Notes: generated by a model from the letters alone, not told the origin. Counted from the first letter of the stretch, positions 35,200 through 44,265 are shown. The stretch is 64,000 nt of DNA from Bradyrhizobium campsiandrae (GCF_014529705.1 NZ_JAANIH010000036.1:1-64000); one strand, 5' to 3'. A program made the numbers and translations.

Positions 35200-35985
35200 A
35201 TGCCCAAGCTGAAGCGGAACGAGCCCGACGAGCGCGCGACGGATTTTGTCGAAGCGCTCGATCGCGGCCTGAGGCTGCTGCAATGCTTCGGCATCAATGC
35301 AGGCCCGATGACGCTCAGCGATCTGGCCCGCGCCGCCGAGCTGCCGCGTGCCACCGCGCGGCGCATGCTGTTCACGCTCCAGCGCGGCGGCTACGTCAGT
35401 GGCGACGGAAAGCTGTTCTCGCTGACGCCGCATGTGCTGACGCTGGCGGCCTCGTACCTGCGCTCCAACCAGCTCGTCGCGGTGCTGCAGCCCGTGCTCG
35501 ATCGCACCGCGACCGCGGCCAACGAAATCGCCTCGCTCGCGGTGCTCGACGGCGACGACGTGGTGTTCGTCGCCCGCAGCAGCCCGGCGCGGATGTTCTC
35601 CGGCGGGTTGGAGATCGGCTACCGGCTGCCGGCATTCTGCACGTCGGTCGGCCGCGCCATGCTGGGCCAGCTGGGCGATGGCGATCTGCTCGTGCGCCTC
35701 GAGGCGATGAAGCGCGAAACGCTGACGCCGCAGACGGTGACCGATCCCAGGGCGCTGCTCGCGCGCATCACCGCCGACCGCGCCCAGGGCTATTCGCTGG
35801 TTGACCGCGAAGCCGAGCCGCATTTCCGTTCGATTTCGGTGCCGGTGCGCCGGTACGACGATGTGATCGTCGCTGCCATCAACATGGGCGCCCATGTCGA
35901 CCGCGTGCCGGCGCAGGAACTGATCGACCGCTTCCTGCCGCTGCTGCGCGAGGGCGCGGAGGCGGTGCGATCGCAATTGTTGTGA
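35200..35985 (+). CDS. IclR-family transcriptional regulator (PcaR/PcaU-like)
   Basis: A 261-residue regulator with an N-terminal winged helix (LSDLARAAELPRATARRML) and a C-terminal ligand domain (VLDGDDVVFVARSSPARMF, then GRAMLGQLGDGDLLVRL). This subgroup includes PcaR/PcaU/PobR regulators of aromatic catabolism. It is divergent from the Rieske oxygenase, which it probably activates. ATG 35200 follows AAGGACC; a longer frame from 35146 lacks family similarity. The effector is likely an aromatic acid but is not identified. Confidence 0.9.
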   Translation: MPKLKRNEPDERATDFVEALDRGLRLLQCFGINAGPMTLSDLARAAELPRATARRMLFTLQRGGYVSGDGKLFSLTPHVLTLAASYLRSNQLVAVLQPVLDRTATAANEIASLAVLDGDDVVFVARSSPARMFSGGLEIGYRLPAFCTSVGRAMLGQLGDGDLLVRLEAMKRETLTPQTVTDPRALLARITADRAQGYSLVDREAEPHFRSISVPVRRYDDVIVAAINMGAHVDRVPAQELIDRFLPLLREGAEAVRSQLL

Positions 35986-35991
35986 GTGGTG

Positions 35992-36384
35992 CTAGCGGTT
36001 GCGCATCCAGTCGGCGAGGCCGGATATCGCCTTGTCGAGGTCCTGCCGCGCGGCGCCATCAGTGACCGTCTCCTCCATCGCGCCGCGCATGCACTTTAGC
36101 CACGCATCGCGTTCGGCGTCTCCGATGGCAAAGCCGATATGCCGCTGGCGCAGCCGCGGATGGCCCTTCTCGGGAGTGTAGAGCTTCGGGCCGCCGGTCC
36201 ATTCGGTGAGATAACGCTTGAGCACGTCGCGGATCAGGCCGAGATCGTCCGCATGCATGGCGCGAATGATCTTCGCCTCCGGCAACGTGTCCATGCGGTC
36301 GTAGAAACGGTCGACGAGGGCGTCGATCGTGGCACGGCCGCCGATCCGCTCGAACATCGTGATGGTGACGTCGCCGGAGGCCAT
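35992..36384 (-). CDS. Group II truncated hemoglobin
   Basis: A 130-residue 2/2 globin. Features include an N-terminal MFERIGGRATIDALVDRFYD helix, the group II signature in LTEWTGGPKLYTPEKGHPRL with His in RLRQRHIGFAIG, and a Trp in DAWLKCMRGAM (position G8). These proteins bind oxygen or nitric oxide. The gene starts 3 bases after the boxR stop, so the two are co-transcribed. This links an oxygen-binding protein to control of an oxygen-dependent benzoyl-CoA epoxidase; the functional meaning is inferred. Confidence 0.87.
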   Translation of the reverse strand: MASGDVTITMFERIGGRATIDALVDRFYDRMDTLPEAKIIRAMHADDLGLIRDVLKRYLTEWTGGPKLYTPEKGHPRLRQRHIGFAIGDAERDAWLKCMRGAMEETVTDGAARQDLDKAISGLADWMRNR

Positions 36385-36386
36385 TT

Positions 36387-37295
36387 CTACAGCGCCACGC
36401 TCCGCAGCCCAAAGCTGCGCGCTTCGTTCTGCAGCACCGGCCGTACCGCGTCGATCAGCCGCGCGGCCGCAGCGTCGATGGAAAGGCCGGCGGTATCCAC
36501 CACCGCCGTCGCGCGCGAATAGAGCGGCTCGCGGCTGAGCAGGATGTTGCGCAGCTCCGCCATCGCGGAGCGATCATCCGCCATCGGACGCAGGTCGCCC
36601 TGGCGGCGAACGCGGGCCATGTGCTCTTCAGGCTCGGCCTTCAGCCAGATCGTGTAGAACGAGGTCAGGATCTGGTCGAAGGTCAAAGGCTCGGAGACGA
36701 TGCCGCCGCCGGTCGCCAGCACCATCAGCTCGTTGCGTGCCAGCAGCTGTTGCAGCGCCGCCTGCTCCATGCGCCTAAAACCTTCCTGGCCGTAGAGCGC
36801 GATGATCTCGGCGACCGAGAGGCCGTTCTGCTGTTCGACCTCCTTGTTGAGCTCGACAAAGCTCCAGCCGATCTTCTTCGCCAGCATCCGGCCGAGCGTC
36901 GATTTGCCGGCGCCGCGCAGGCCGATCAGCGCGATGCCGCAGAACGGCGCACGTCGCGGCGCGGTGGCGCTGCCCCCGGCCAGCACATCCTTGGCCTGCG
37001 CGATCTGCGCCGGCGTCGCCTTGCGCAAGAGGTCGCGAAACATCTGCCAGTCCGGCGTCGGATCAGGTGAAGGCAACAGATCTTCGAGATGCGCGCCCAT
37101 CGCGTCGGAGACGCGGCGCAGCAGCACGATGGAGACATTGCCCTTGCCGCTCTCGAGCTGCGCGATGTAGCGCTCCGAAATCCCCGATACCTTGGCGAGC
37201 ACCTTGCGCGACATGCCGCGCAGCGCGCGCATGGTGCGCACGCGCTGGCCGAGCTGTTCGAGAAAGCGGGATTCGGCGTCGGGACTGTCGGTCAT
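36387..37295 (-). CDS. boxR: BoxR/BzdR-type regulator with shikimate kinase-like domain
   Basis: A 302-residue regulator with an XRE-type helix-turn-helix (about 12-70, LAKVSGISERYIAQLESGKG) fused to a shikimate-kinase-like domain with P-loop GLRGAGKS at residues 125-132. In BoxR and BzdR this domain binds benzoyl-CoA, releasing DNA. It is divergent from the benzoate-CoA ligase gene and followed after 2 bases by a truncated hemoglobin gene. The architecture is diagnostic. Its likely targets are TGCA repeats upstream of boxC and possibly of the transporter at 25988; none is seen in the boxR-bclA gap. Confidence 0.93.
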   Translation of the reverse strand: MTDSPDAESRFLEQLGQRVRTMRALRGMSRKVLAKVSGISERYIAQLESGKGNVSIVLLRRVSDAMGAHLEDLLPSPDPTPDWQMFRDLLRKATPAQIAQAKDVLAGGSATAPRRAPFCGIALIGLRGAGKSTLGRMLAKKIGWSFVELNKEVEQQNGLSVAEIIALYGQEGFRRMEQAALQQLLARNELMVLATGGGIVSEPLTFDQILTSFYTIWLKAEPEEHMARVRRQGDLRPMADDRSAMAELRNILLSREPLYSRATAVVDTAGLSIDAAAARLIDAVRPVLQNEARSFGLRSVAL

Positions 37296-37355
37296 GAGCC
37301 TTCTTTACAGGTGTCCTGCGGCGCGTTTTAATGAAACATAGTGCCAGATAGCATT

Positions 37356-37396
37356 GACAGCAAGCTGTCGCAGTGTCTTTCTATGAATTATAATTC
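37356..37396. promoter_or_regulatory. Palindromes in the divergent boxR/bclA region
   Basis: GACAGC-AA-GCTGTC (37356-37369) and the perfect 12-base GAATTATAATTC (37385-37396) lie between boxR and the ligase gene, the second just before GGGGGAA. Either may be an operator. TGCA words, found near boxC, are absent from this gap. Confidence 0.45.
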
Positions 37397-37416
37397 TAAA
37401 TTCGGGGGAAACGACC

Positions 37417-38958
37417 GTGAGCGAGGGATCCTACAACGCGGTGACCTGGCTGCTCGACCGTAACGTCGAGCAAGGGAGAGGCAACAAGCTCGCCTTCGAC
37501 GACACCGTCTCGCGGCTCACCTATGGCGAGCTCCAGCGCGAGAGCCGCCGTGCGGCGAACATGCTGCGCCGGCTCGGCGTCCGCCGCGAGGAGCGCGTGG
37601 CGATGATCATGCTCGATACGGTCGATTTCCCGATCGTATTCCTGGGCGCGATCCGCGCCGGCATCGTGCCGGTGCCGCTCAACACGCTGCTGACCGCGGA
37701 TCAATACGCCTACATCCTCGCCGACTGCCGCGCGCGCGTGCTGTTCGTGTCCGAAGCGCTTTATCCCGTCATTAGGGACGTCGTCGGCCGCATGCCTGAT
37801 CTCGAGCATGTCGTGGTTTCCGGCACCAAGCAGAACGGCCACAAGCAACTCGCGGAAGAGATCACAGGCGAGAGCGACCAGTTCACGACCGCCGCGACGC
37901 ATCCGGACGAGCCCGCGTTCTGGCTCTATTCGTCCGGCTCGACCGGCATGCCCAAGGGCGTGCGCCACATCCATTCGAATTTGCAGGCGACCGCCGACAC
38001 CTACGCCAGGCAGGTACTCGGGATCCGCGAGAGCGACGTCTGCCTCTCCGCGGCAAAACTGTTCTTCGCCTACGGTCTCGGCAATGCGCTGACCTTCCCG
38101 ATGTCGGTCGGCGCCAGCGTGATCCTCAACAGCGAGCGGCCGACGCCGGCGCGCATGTTCGACCTGATGAACCGCTACAATCCGTCGATCTTCTATGGCG
38201 TGCCAACGCTGTTCGCGGCGATGCTCAACGACGAGGCGATGAAGAGCGAGCGCGCCGGCAAGGCCTTGCGCATCTGCACCTCGGCCGGCGAGGCGCTTCC
38301 CGAGTCCGTCGGCAACAGCTGGAAGGCGCGGTTCGGCGTTGACATTCTCGACGGCGTCGGTTCGACCGAGCTGTTGCACATCTTCCTGTCGAACGCGCCC
38401 GGCGACATCAAATACGGCTCCTCCGGCAAACCGGTGCCGGGCTATGCGGTGCGGCTCGTCAACGAGGCCGGGCAGGAGGTTGCTGTCGGGGAGGTCGGCG
38501 AGCTCCTGGTTGATGCGCCCTCGGCTGGCGAGGGTTATTGGAATCAGCGCCACAAGAGCCGCCGCACGTTTGAGGGCCCGTGGACCCGCACCGGCGACAA
38601 ATATGTCCGCGACACCGAGGGGCGCTACACGTTCTGCGGCCGTGCCGATGACATGTTCAAGGTCTCGGGCATCTGGGTCTCGCCCTTCGAGGTCGAGAGC
38701 GCGCTGATCACGCATCCCGCGGTGCTGGAGGCCGCCGTCGTACCCGAGGCCGATCCGGAAGGCCTGTTGAAGCCGAAGGCCTTTGTCGTGCTGCGCCCGG
38801 GTGCGAAGCCGACGGACTTGCAGGAGATGCTCAAGGAGCACGTCAAGCAGAAGATCGGCCCGTGGAAATATCCGCGCTGGATCGACGTGGTGGATTCGCT
38901 GCCCAAGACCGCGACCGGAAAGATCCAGCGGTTCAAGCTGCGGGAAGGGGCGAACTAG
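37417..38958 (+). CDS. bclA: Benzoate-CoA ligase
   Basis: A 513-residue ANL-family ligase converting benzoate, ATP and CoA to benzoyl-CoA. Motifs seen are YSSGSTGMPKGVRHIH (phosphate loop, near residue 170), GVGSTELLHIF, RTGDKYV and the C-terminal catalytic Lys in LPKTATGKIQRFKL. The family signature WLLDRNVEQGRGNKLAF at the N-terminus is typical of benzoate ligases. GTG 37417 follows GGGGGAA. It is divergent from boxR and upstream of boxC/boxB, giving the first step of the aerobic CoA pathway. Confidence 0.94.
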   Translation: MSEGSYNAVTWLLDRNVEQGRGNKLAFDDTVSRLTYGELQRESRRAANMLRRLGVRREERVAMIMLDTVDFPIVFLGAIRAGIVPVPLNTLLTADQYAYILADCRARVLFVSEALYPVIRDVVGRMPDLEHVVVSGTKQNGHKQLAEEITGESDQFTTAATHPDEPAFWLYSSGSTGMPKGVRHIHSNLQATADTYARQVLGIRESDVCLSAAKLFFAYGLGNALTFPMSVGASVILNSERPTPARMFDLMNRYNPSIFYGVPTLFAAMLNDEAMKSERAGKALRICTSAGEALPESVGNSWKARFGVDILDGVGSTELLHIFLSNAPGDIKYGSSGKPVPGYAVRLVNEAGQEVAVGEVGELLVDAPSAGEGYWNQRHKSRRTFEGPWTRTGDKYVRDTEGRYTFCGRADDMFKVSGIWVSPFEVESALITHPAVLEAAVVPEADPEGLLKPKAFVVLRPGAKPTDLQEMLKEHVKQKIGPWKYPRWIDVVDSLPKTATGKIQRFKLREGAN

Positions 38959-38966
38959 CAACGGCT

Positions 38967-39053
38967 CGTCATGGCCGGGCTTGTCCCGGCCATCCACGTG
39001 CCACAGCAATCGAGGAAAGACGTGGATGCCCGGGTCAAGCCCGGGCATGACGA
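38967..39053. repeat. Dispersed palindrome (GGCCGGGCTTGTCCCGGCC family)
   Basis: Arms GTCATGGCCGGGCTTGTCCC and GGGTCAAGCCCGGGCATGAC, each with an inner stem, enclose CCACGT and its complement ACGTGG. It differs in sequence from the CATTGCGAG family. It lies between bclA and the hydrolase gene and would be in their mRNA. Confidence 0.75.
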
Positions 39054-39074
39054 TGGAGAGAGAAGAGCGCAATC

Positions 39075-39887
39075 ATGACCAACCTCGCCCCCACCGGCCT
39101 CCTCAACATCGGCGCCGCCAGCCTCGAATATATCTGGCTGGCGCCGCAATCGGCCGACGCCCCCACCATCGTCATGCTGCATGAAGGCCTCGGCTCCGTC
39201 GGCCTGTGGGGTGACTTCCCGGAGAAGCTGCAGCAGGCGACCGGCGCCGGCATCTTCGCCTATTCGCGCGCGGGCTACGGTCAGTCGAGCCCCGTCACCC
39301 TGCCGCGTCCGCTCGACTACATGCAGCGCGAAGCGCTCGAAATGCTGCCGAAGGTCCTGGACTTGATTCCCTTCAAGCGCGGCCTGCTGCTCGGCCATTC
39401 AGACGGCGGCTCGATCGCGGCGATTTATGCCGGTTCACATCAGGATCATCGCCTGCAAGGCATCGCGCTGATCGCGCCCCACTTCATCGTCGAGGACATT
39501 TCTGTCAAATCAATCGCCGCGATCAAGACGACCTATGAGACCACCGACCTCAGGGCAAAGCTCGCGCGCTGGCACAAGGATGTCGATAACGCCTTCTATG
39601 GCTGGAACGGCGCCTGGCTCGATCCGAAATTCCGCGATTGGGACATCTCGGAATATCTCGCCTATATCCGCGTGCCGGTCATCGTGGTGCAAGGCGCGGA
39701 TGACCAGTACGGGACGCTGCGCCAGGTCGAGATCGCGCAGGAGGAGTGTTACTGCCCGGTCGATCTGAAAATCATTCCCGGCGCCGGGCATTCCCCGCAT
39801 CGTGAAGCGCCTGATGTGACGCTGGAGGCGATCGCGCAATTTGCAAAAGCCGCCCTGCGGGATGATCGCGGGCTTCAGGCGGCATAA
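39075..39887 (+). CDS. Alpha/beta hydrolase of the box cluster
   Basis: A 270-residue alpha/beta hydrolase. The nucleophile elbow is GHSDGGS (near residue 107), the acid is in VVQGADDQYGT and the His in GAGHSPHREAP. It lies between bclA and boxC. Possible roles are hydrolysis of a ring-opened or lactone intermediate or a thioesterase rescuing trapped benzoyl-CoA, but sequence does not decide. No signal peptide, so cytoplasmic. Confidence 0.8.
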   Translation: MTNLAPTGLLNIGAASLEYIWLAPQSADAPTIVMLHEGLGSVGLWGDFPEKLQQATGAGIFAYSRAGYGQSSPVTLPRPLDYMQREALEMLPKVLDLIPFKRGLLLGHSDGGSIAAIYAGSHQDHRLQGIALIAPHFIVEDISVKSIAAIKTTYETTDLRAKLARWHKDVDNAFYGWNGAWLDPKFRDWDISEYLAYIRVPVIVVQGADDQYGTLRQVEIAQEECYCPVDLKIIPGAGHSPHREAPDVTLEAIAQFAKAALRDDRGLQAA

Positions 39888-39929
39888 TCCCTCGGCGCCT
39901 GTGCGAGTGGTTATCCGGATGAAGCAAAG

Positions 39930-39987
39930 TGCATACAAAGCCCAGATATGGGCTAGACGTGCAGGAGTAGATGCACTATTGTGCATC
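39930..39987. promoter_or_regulatory. TGCA repeats and GATGCAC palindrome, candidate BoxR operator
   Basis: TGCA occurs at 39930, 39960, 39972 and 39982. The last two form a perfect GATGCAC-TATT-GTGCATC palindrome (39970-39987) with TGCA-N6-TGCA spacing. CAAAGTGCAT at 39926-39935 is shared with the array at 25819-25842. It lies 36 bases before boxC and fits the TGCA-type sites reported for BzdR/BoxR. Confidence 0.65.
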
Positions 39988-40022
39988 TAACGTTAAAACC
40001 AAGACGAGCTCAAGGGTGGCCC

Positions 40023-41711
40023 ATGGCCGGGGAAGATCGGCGCCTCGCAGGCGGCGCGACATTCATCGATTTCCAGACCGAACCGTCCCGCTACAAGCAT
40101 TGGAAGCTGGCGGTCGATGATGACGTCGCGACGCTGACCATGGACGTCGACGAGAATGGCGGCCTGTTCGAGGGCTATCTGCTCAAGCTCAATTCCTACG
40201 ATCTCGGCGTCGACATCGAGCTCGCCGACGCGATCCAGCGGCTGCGCTTCGAGCATCCCGAAGTAAAGGTGGTGGTGATGCGCTCGGCCAAGAACCGCGT
40301 GTTCTGCGCCGGTGCCAACATCCGCATGCTCGCCGGCTCGACCCACGCCCACAAGGTCAATTTCTGCAAGTTCACCAATGAGACCCGCAACGGCATGGAG
40401 GATTCGTCCCAGCATTCCGGCCAGCGCTTCATCACGGTCGTGAACGGGTCCGCCGCCGGCGGCGGCTATGAGCTGGCGCTCGCCACCGACCACATCATCC
40501 TCGCCGATGACGGCGCGTCCGCTGTCGCGCTGCCGGAAGTGCCGCTGCTCGCGGTACTGCCGGGCACCGGCGGCCTCACCCGCGTCGTCGACAAGCGCAA
40601 GGTGCGCCGCGACCACGCTGACTTTTTCTGCACCATCGAGGAAGGCGTGAAGGGCAAGCGCGCCGTGCAGTGGCGCCTGGTCGACGAGATCGCGCCGAAC
40701 TCCAAGCTCGAGGCCAGGATCGCCGAGCGCGCCAGGGAGTTCGCCGGCAAATCGAAGCGCGCCGGCAGCGGCAAGGGTGTCGCACTGACCCCGCTCAAGC
40801 GCGTGATCGACGAAACCAGCCTCCGCTACGGCTTCGTCAGCGTCGACATCGATCGCGCCGCCCGCATCGCCACGATCTCGATCAAGGCGCCGGAGACCGC
40901 GCCGCCTGCCGACATCGACGGCATGATGGCGCAGGGCGCGTCGTTCTGGCCGCTGCAAGTGGCGCGCGAGCTCGACGATGCCATCCTGCATTTGCGCATC
41001 AACGAGCTCGAAATCGCGATGCTCGTGTTCAAGAGCCATGGCGAGCGCGCTCATGTGCTTGCATCCGACGCCTTCCTCGAAGCCAACAAGTCGCATTGGC
41101 TGGTCAACGAGATCAGGCATTATTGGAAGCGCGTCTTGAAGCGCATCGACGTCACCTCGCGCACGCTAGTGACGCTGGTCGAGCCCGGCTCCTGCTTTGC
41201 CGGCACGCTGGCCGAGCTCGTCTTCGCCGCCGACCGCTCCTACATGCTGATCGGGACGCGCCAGGGCGATAATCGCCCGCCGCCGTCGATCGAACTCTCC
41301 GCGATGAATTTCGGCCCCTATCCGATGAGCCATGGTCTGACGCGGCTGGAGTCGCGCTTCCAGGCCGATCCTGCCGATGTCGAGCGCGCAGAAGCAACGC
41401 TCGGCACTGCGCTCGATGCCGAGCAGGCGGAAGAACTCGGCCTCGTCACCTTCGCCCTCGACGACATCGACTGGGACGATGAGGTTCGCGTGTTTCTCGA
41501 GGAGCGCGCCAGCTTCTCGCCCGACAGTCTCACTGGCATGGAAGCGAGCCTGCGCTTCGTCGGTCCCGAGACGATGGAATCAAAGATCTTCGCGCGCCTG
41601 ACCGCCTGGCAGAACTGGATCTTCCAGCGCCCGAACGCGGTCGGCGAGGAAGGCGCGTTGCGCCGCTACGGCAGCGGCCAGAAGCCGAAATTCGATATGA
41701 CCCGAGTTTAG
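40023..41711 (+). CDS. boxC: 2,3-Epoxybenzoyl-CoA dihydrolase (benzoyl-CoA dihydrodiol lyase)
   Basis: A 562-residue protein with crotonase-type sequence. The first half has MRSAKNRVFCAGANIRMLAG (oxyanion-hole region) and VVNGSAAGGGYELALATD; the second half keeps LVTLVEPGSCFAGTLAELVF. BoxC opens 2,3-epoxybenzoyl-CoA hydrolytically to 3,4-dehydroadipyl-CoA semialdehyde and formate. ATG 40023 follows AAGGGTGG; a frame from 39981 would start inside the operator. boxB follows after 12 bases. Confidence 0.94.
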   Translation: MAGEDRRLAGGATFIDFQTEPSRYKHWKLAVDDDVATLTMDVDENGGLFEGYLLKLNSYDLGVDIELADAIQRLRFEHPEVKVVVMRSAKNRVFCAGANIRMLAGSTHAHKVNFCKFTNETRNGMEDSSQHSGQRFITVVNGSAAGGGYELALATDHIILADDGASAVALPEVPLLAVLPGTGGLTRVVDKRKVRRDHADFFCTIEEGVKGKRAVQWRLVDEIAPNSKLEARIAERAREFAGKSKRAGSGKGVALTPLKRVIDETSLRYGFVSVDIDRAARIATISIKAPETAPPADIDGMMAQGASFWPLQVARELDDAILHLRINELEIAMLVFKSHGERAHVLASDAFLEANKSHWLVNEIRHYWKRVLKRIDVTSRTLVTLVEPGSCFAGTLAELVFAADRSYMLIGTRQGDNRPPPSIELSAMNFGPYPMSHGLTRLESRFQADPADVERAEATLGTALDAEQAEELGLVTFALDDIDWDDEVRVFLEERASFSPDSLTGMEASLRFVGPETMESKIFARLTAWQNWIFQRPNAVGEEGALRRYGSGQKPKFDMTRV

Positions 41712-41723
41712 GGAGAAGCGGCC

Positions 41724-43175
41724 ATGAACATGAACATCATGAACGTCGACTACTCGACCAAGATTCCGAACAACGTCAATCTCGCCGAAGACCGCCAGGT
41801 GCTCAAGGCGCTGGAAGGCTGGCATCCCGGCTACATGGACTGGTGGAGCGACATGGGCCCGGAAGGCTTCCAGGAATCGCTGGTGTACTTGCGCACCGCC
41901 TATTCCGTCGATCCGCGCGGCTGGGCCAAGTTCGACTATGTCCGCATGCCCGAATATCGCTGGGGCATTCTGCTTGCGCCGCAGGAAGAAAATCGCGCCG
42001 TGCCGTTCGGCGAGCACTATGGTGAGCCGGCCTGGCAGGAGGTCCCGGGCGAGCATCGCGCCATGCTGCGCCGCCTGATCGTGATCCAGGGCGACACCGA
42101 GCCTGCATCCGTCGAGCAGCAGCGCCATCTGGGCAAGACCGCGCCCTCGCTCTACGACATGCGCAATTTGTTCCAGGTCAATGTCGAGGAAGGTCGCCAT
42201 CTCTGGGCGATGGTCTATCTGCTGCAGAAATATTTCGGCCGCGACGGCCGCGAGGAAGCCGACGATCTGCTCCGCCGCCGCTCCGGCGATGCGGATGCGC
42301 CGCGCATGCTGGGCGCCTTCAACGAGGCGACGCCGGACTGGCTGTCCTTCTTCATGTTCACCTACTTCACCGACCGCGATGGCAAGATGCAGCTGCACAG
42401 CCTTGCGCAATCCGGCTTCGATCCGCTGTCACGCACCTGCCGCTTCATGCTGACCGAAGAAGCGCACCACATGTTCGTCGGCGAGACCGGCATCACCCGC
42501 GTCGTGCAGCGCACCTGCGATGCGATGAAGGCGGCGGGCATCACCGATCCGACCGACATCGCGAAAGTGCGCGCGCTCGGCGTCATCGATCTGCCGACCA
42601 TCCAGAAGAAGCTGAACCTGCACTACACGCTGTCGCTCGACCTGTTCGGCTCGGAGGTCTCGACCAACGCGGCCAACGCCTTCAACGCCGGCATCAAGGG
42701 CCGCTATCACGAGACCCAGATCGAGGACGATCACCAGCTCAAGAATTCGACCTATCCGGTGCTCAAGCTGATCAATGGTGAGATCAAGCTGGTCGACGAG
42801 CCGGCGCTGACCGCGCTCAACATGCGCCTGCGCGACGATTACAGCCAGGATTGCGTCAAGGGCATGCTGCGCTGGAACAAGGTGATCTCGAGCGCCGGCT
42901 ACGATTTCAAGCTGGCCCTGCCCAACGTCGCCTTCCACCGGCACATCGGCGAGTTCAAGGACGTGCATGCGACTCCCGACGGCATTCTGATCGACGACGC
43001 CACCTGGGCAAAGCGCAGGGACGATTGGCTGCCCTCGGCCAGCGACGGCGACTTCATCACCTCCCTGATGCAGCCCGTCACCGAGGTCGGCCAGTTCGCC
43101 TCCTGGATCTCGCCGCCGAAGGTCGGCATCGACAACAAGCCGGGCGATTTCGAATACGTGAAGATCGAGTCGTAA
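41724..43175 (+). CDS. boxB: Benzoyl-CoA 2,3-epoxidase, oxygenase component
   Basis: A 483-residue diiron oxygenase. Metal-ligand segments seen are NVEEGRHLWAMVYLL and MLTEEAHHMFVGETG, as in the ferritin-like fold of BoxB. It inserts one oxygen atom into benzoyl-CoA using electrons from the reductase BoxA. No boxA is present in the window. GGAGAAG precedes ATG 41724. The start is repeat-like (MNMNIMNVDYSTK); a later Met is possible. It is the last gene of the cluster, followed by a dispersed repeat. Confidence 0.94.
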   Translation: MNMNIMNVDYSTKIPNNVNLAEDRQVLKALEGWHPGYMDWWSDMGPEGFQESLVYLRTAYSVDPRGWAKFDYVRMPEYRWGILLAPQEENRAVPFGEHYGEPAWQEVPGEHRAMLRRLIVIQGDTEPASVEQQRHLGKTAPSLYDMRNLFQVNVEEGRHLWAMVYLLQKYFGRDGREEADDLLRRRSGDADAPRMLGAFNEATPDWLSFFMFTYFTDRDGKMQLHSLAQSGFDPLSRTCRFMLTEEAHHMFVGETGITRVVQRTCDAMKAAGITDPTDIAKVRALGVIDLPTIQKKLNLHYTLSLDLFGSEVSTNAANAFNAGIKGRYHETQIEDDHQLKNSTYPVLKLINGEIKLVDEPALTALNMRLRDDYSQDCVKGMLRWNKVISSAGYDFKLALPNVAFHRHIGEFKDVHATPDGILIDDATWAKRRDDWLPSASDGDFITSLMQPVTEVGQFASWISPPKVGIDNKPGDFEYVKIES

Positions 43176-43200
43176 GGGCGCGACGCTGCTCCCACTCCGC

Positions 43201-43340
43201 TGTCGTCCCGGCGAAGGCCGGGACCTATAATCACAGGAAGTAGTTTGGCGAAGATTTGCCGTTCGGTATTTCTACCGATCGCAATCGATGGATTCCGCGG
43301 TATGGGTCCCGGCCTGCGCCGGGACTACACCGGAGTTTGA
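43201..43340. repeat. Dispersed 140-170 base palindromic element, copy 1
   Basis: GTCGTCCCGGCGAAGGCCGG at the left and GGGTCCCGGCCTGCGCCGGG near the right form the outer arms. Inner words ATCACAGGA and AGTTTGGCGA and the right-end AGTTTGAGGC recur in the same order at 58720-58890. It lies between convergent boxB and the SDR gene. Confidence 0.7.
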
Positions 43341-43362
43341 GGCGGCTGCGCTACCCCGGCGC

Positions 43363-44163
43363 CTACCCCGCGATCTCCAGCCCGGCATTCGCGTACACCA
43401 CGCCGCCATCGACTGCGATGGTGTTGCCCACTACGTAATCCCCCGCGCGCGATGCGAGATAGATCGCGACGCCCGCCATGTCCTCGTCGGTGCCGATGCG
43501 CCGCGACGGAATCCGTTTCGCCACCTCGTCCGAATGGTCGCGCGCGGCGCGGTTCATGTCGGATTTGAACGCGCCCGGCGCGATCGCGGTGACGTTGATG
43601 TTGTCCTTGATCAGTTTGGTCGCCATGCGCCGCGTCAGATGGATCACCGCGGCCTTGCTCGCGGCATAGGAATAGGTCTCGCTCGGATTGACGAAGATGC
43701 CGTCGACCGAGGCGATGTTGATGACCTTGGCGGGCCGCTCGTGCGAGGCGGCCGCGCGCAGCGGCTTGGCCAGCGCCTTGGTCAGGAAGAACAGCGATTT
43801 GACGTTGAGGTCCATCACCTTGTCCCAGCCGCTTTCGGGGAATTCGTCGAACTCCGCGCCCCAGGCCGCGCCGGCATTGTTGACGAGGATGTCGAGCTTG
43901 GGCTCCAGCTTGATGATTTCGCCGGCGAGCTTGTTGCAGCCTTCGACCGTCGAGATGTCGATCGGCAGCGCGATGCACTCGCCGTCATATTGCGCCGATA
44001 GCTCCTTCGCGGTGGCTTCGCAGGGACCGGCCTTGCGCGCGGTGATGTAGACCTTCGCGGCTCCGGCACCGAGGAATCCGGCCGCGATCATCTTGCCGAT
44101 GCCGCGCGAGCCGCCTGTCACGAGAGCGATACGGCCTTTGAGTGAAAACAGATCGTTGGACAT
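43363..44163 (-). CDS. Short-chain dehydrogenase/reductase (SDR)
   Basis: A 266-residue classical SDR with cofactor motif TGGSRGIG, NNAG motif VNNAGAAWG, catalytic Ser in NIASVDG and active-site Tyr/Lys in YSYAASKAA. It is in the opposite orientation to the box cluster, so membership of that pathway is not supported. Substrate is not predictable; homologues include 3-oxoacyl-ACP reductase-like enzymes. Start ATG 44163; CCAGGGGA lies upstream at a longer distance and AGGGAGGCACC nearer. Confidence 0.88.
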   Translation of the reverse strand: MSNDLFSLKGRIALVTGGSRGIGKMIAAGFLGAGAAKVYITARKAGPCEATAKELSAQYDGECIALPIDISTVEGCNKLAGEIIKLEPKLDILVNNAGAAWGAEFDEFPESGWDKVMDLNVKSLFFLTKALAKPLRAAASHERPAKVINIASVDGIFVNPSETYSYAASKAAVIHLTRRMATKLIKDNINVTAIAPGAFKSDMNRAARDHSDEVAKRIPSRRIGTDEDMAGVAIYLASRAGDYVVGNTIAVDGGVVYANAGLEIAG

Positions 44164-44265
44164 GGTGCCTCCCTTGACGCGTCCCCTGGGTTGGCGACGT
44201 TTTGAGCGCCGGGGGGAGGGGAGTCAAGGAATGGTGGGAGGGGGGTCTGACAGCTGTGGGTGAGG

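Noticed and set aside
35086..35976. Upstream extension of the Rieske oxygenase to 749 codons
   Set aside because: The extension is antisense to the IclR gene and would remove the intergenic operator region. The conserved Rieske start is near 35085.
43201..43340. Possible CRISPR-like repeat pattern
   Set aside because: There are only inverted arms and no regularly spaced direct repeats with unique spacers. No cas gene is in the window.
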